Shown: piece after piece, positions 63,702 to 64,000 of the stretch
Numbering within the stretch: the stretch's first letter is position 1
Layout: each line of letters begins with the position of its first letter
Source of the DNA: Hypericum androsaemum
Lineage: Eukaryota; Streptophyta; Magnoliopsida; Malpighiales; Hypericaceae
Assembly (NCBI GenBank): GCA_963995505.1
Contig: OZ023197.1
Span: 6,046,121 to 6,110,120, forward strand
DNA: 64,000 nt
Direction: 5' to 3'
The notes under the pieces: model-generated
Told to the model about the DNA's origin: nothing
Databases searched by the model: none
Seen by the model: the letters and a program-made list of their open reading frames with translations, nothing else
Position numbers and translations under genes: made by a program

Positions 63702-64000
63702 GAGACCTTCTCTCGTCCTTCCTTTTTCTTCTTGTGGCAGACTCATTAGCTCATTATATCCAATGGAATCAAGAAAATGGATCAATTCAGGGGCTTCAGA
63801 TTAAGTGTACCAGTCCTATTTTTACTCATATTATGTTCGCTGACGATACGTTGATCCTAGGTCAGGCCAATATTAGAGAAGCCTCCGCTTATAGACGTAT
63901 ACTTGATAAGTTTGTGATCAAAATGGGGCAACAAATTAATATTAACAAATCAAGTATTAGATTCAATGCAGGTTTAGACCAGGGAATCAAAACTGCTATT
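63702..64000 (+). pseudogene. LINE reverse transcriptase fragment (runs off right edge)
   Basis: From about 63703 the frame reads DLLSSFLFLLVADSLAHYIQ, then GLQIKCTSPIFTHIMFADDT and LILGQANIREASAYRRILD to the window end. This matches the DPLSPFLFLLVAD and catalytic FADDTLI region of plant LINE RT. The visible 99 codons have no stop. The upstream part was presumably displaced by the Athila insertion. Confidence 0.85.

Overview
The window is nuclear DNA from a flowering plant. The evidence is plant-type gene families (a leucine-rich-repeat receptor pseudokinase, a P-class pentatricopeptide protein, and relics of RanGAP, Ran, CSP41a, CCT-delta and dienoyl-CoA isomerase), GT-AG introns and a dense, nested load of plant transposons (Copia, Athila-type Gypsy, LINEs with DUF4283 and RNase H, TRIM, MULE, hAT and MITE-like elements). 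The species cannot be told from the sequence alone. No bacterial or organellar operon structure is present.

Only two host genes look intact: a two-exon receptor-like pseudokinase on the minus strand (8033-10861) and a single-exon PPR gene on the minus strand (21944-23569). Everything else recognisable as host coding sequence is a relic: RanGAP (26900-28087 and 43772-44020), a dienoyl-CoA isomerase fragment (28655-29125), CCT-delta pieces carried inside a MULE (39530-39800), an intron-bearing Ran GTPase pseudogene (40874-42174) and the 3' exons of CSP41a (44551-45048).

Layout. 1-1720: 5' end of a minus-strand Copia element (Gag, PBS, LTR) abutting a plus-strand LINE 3' end. 1797-7263: nested terminal-inverted-repeat elements holding an internally deleted Copia (3230-6841) flanked by an unusual 21-bp duplication. 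8033-11264: receptor pseudokinase gene. 11521-14905: 5'-truncated minus-strand LINE. 16025-20635: a cluster of four short TIR elements with clear 8- or 9-bp target duplications, two of them from one MULE family. 20645-23655: PPR gene. 23768-24371: intact TRIM. 25230-26335: 22-bp minisatellites and a GA tract. 26900-29125: RanGAP and DCI relics. 30921-39016: a near full-length LINE with its target duplication, interrupted by two hAT elements. 39172-40478: a Pack-MULE. 40874-45048: Ran, RanGAP and CSP41a relics. 45240-52834: a nearly complete minus-strand Copia with both LTRs. 52889-54726: TRIM relic and hAT element. 54990-63701: LINE ORF1 relic joined to a 5'-truncated Athila-type Gypsy element with a downstream extra ORF and 3' LTR. 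63702-64000: LINE reverse transcriptase running off the right edge.

The two intact genes have no evident functional link to each other. The most informative biology is historical: gene capture by MULEs, a relic of a RanGAP-CSP41a neighbourhood that is also adjacent in Arabidopsis, and nonsense mutations in old retroelements of the type expected from deamination of methylated cytosine.
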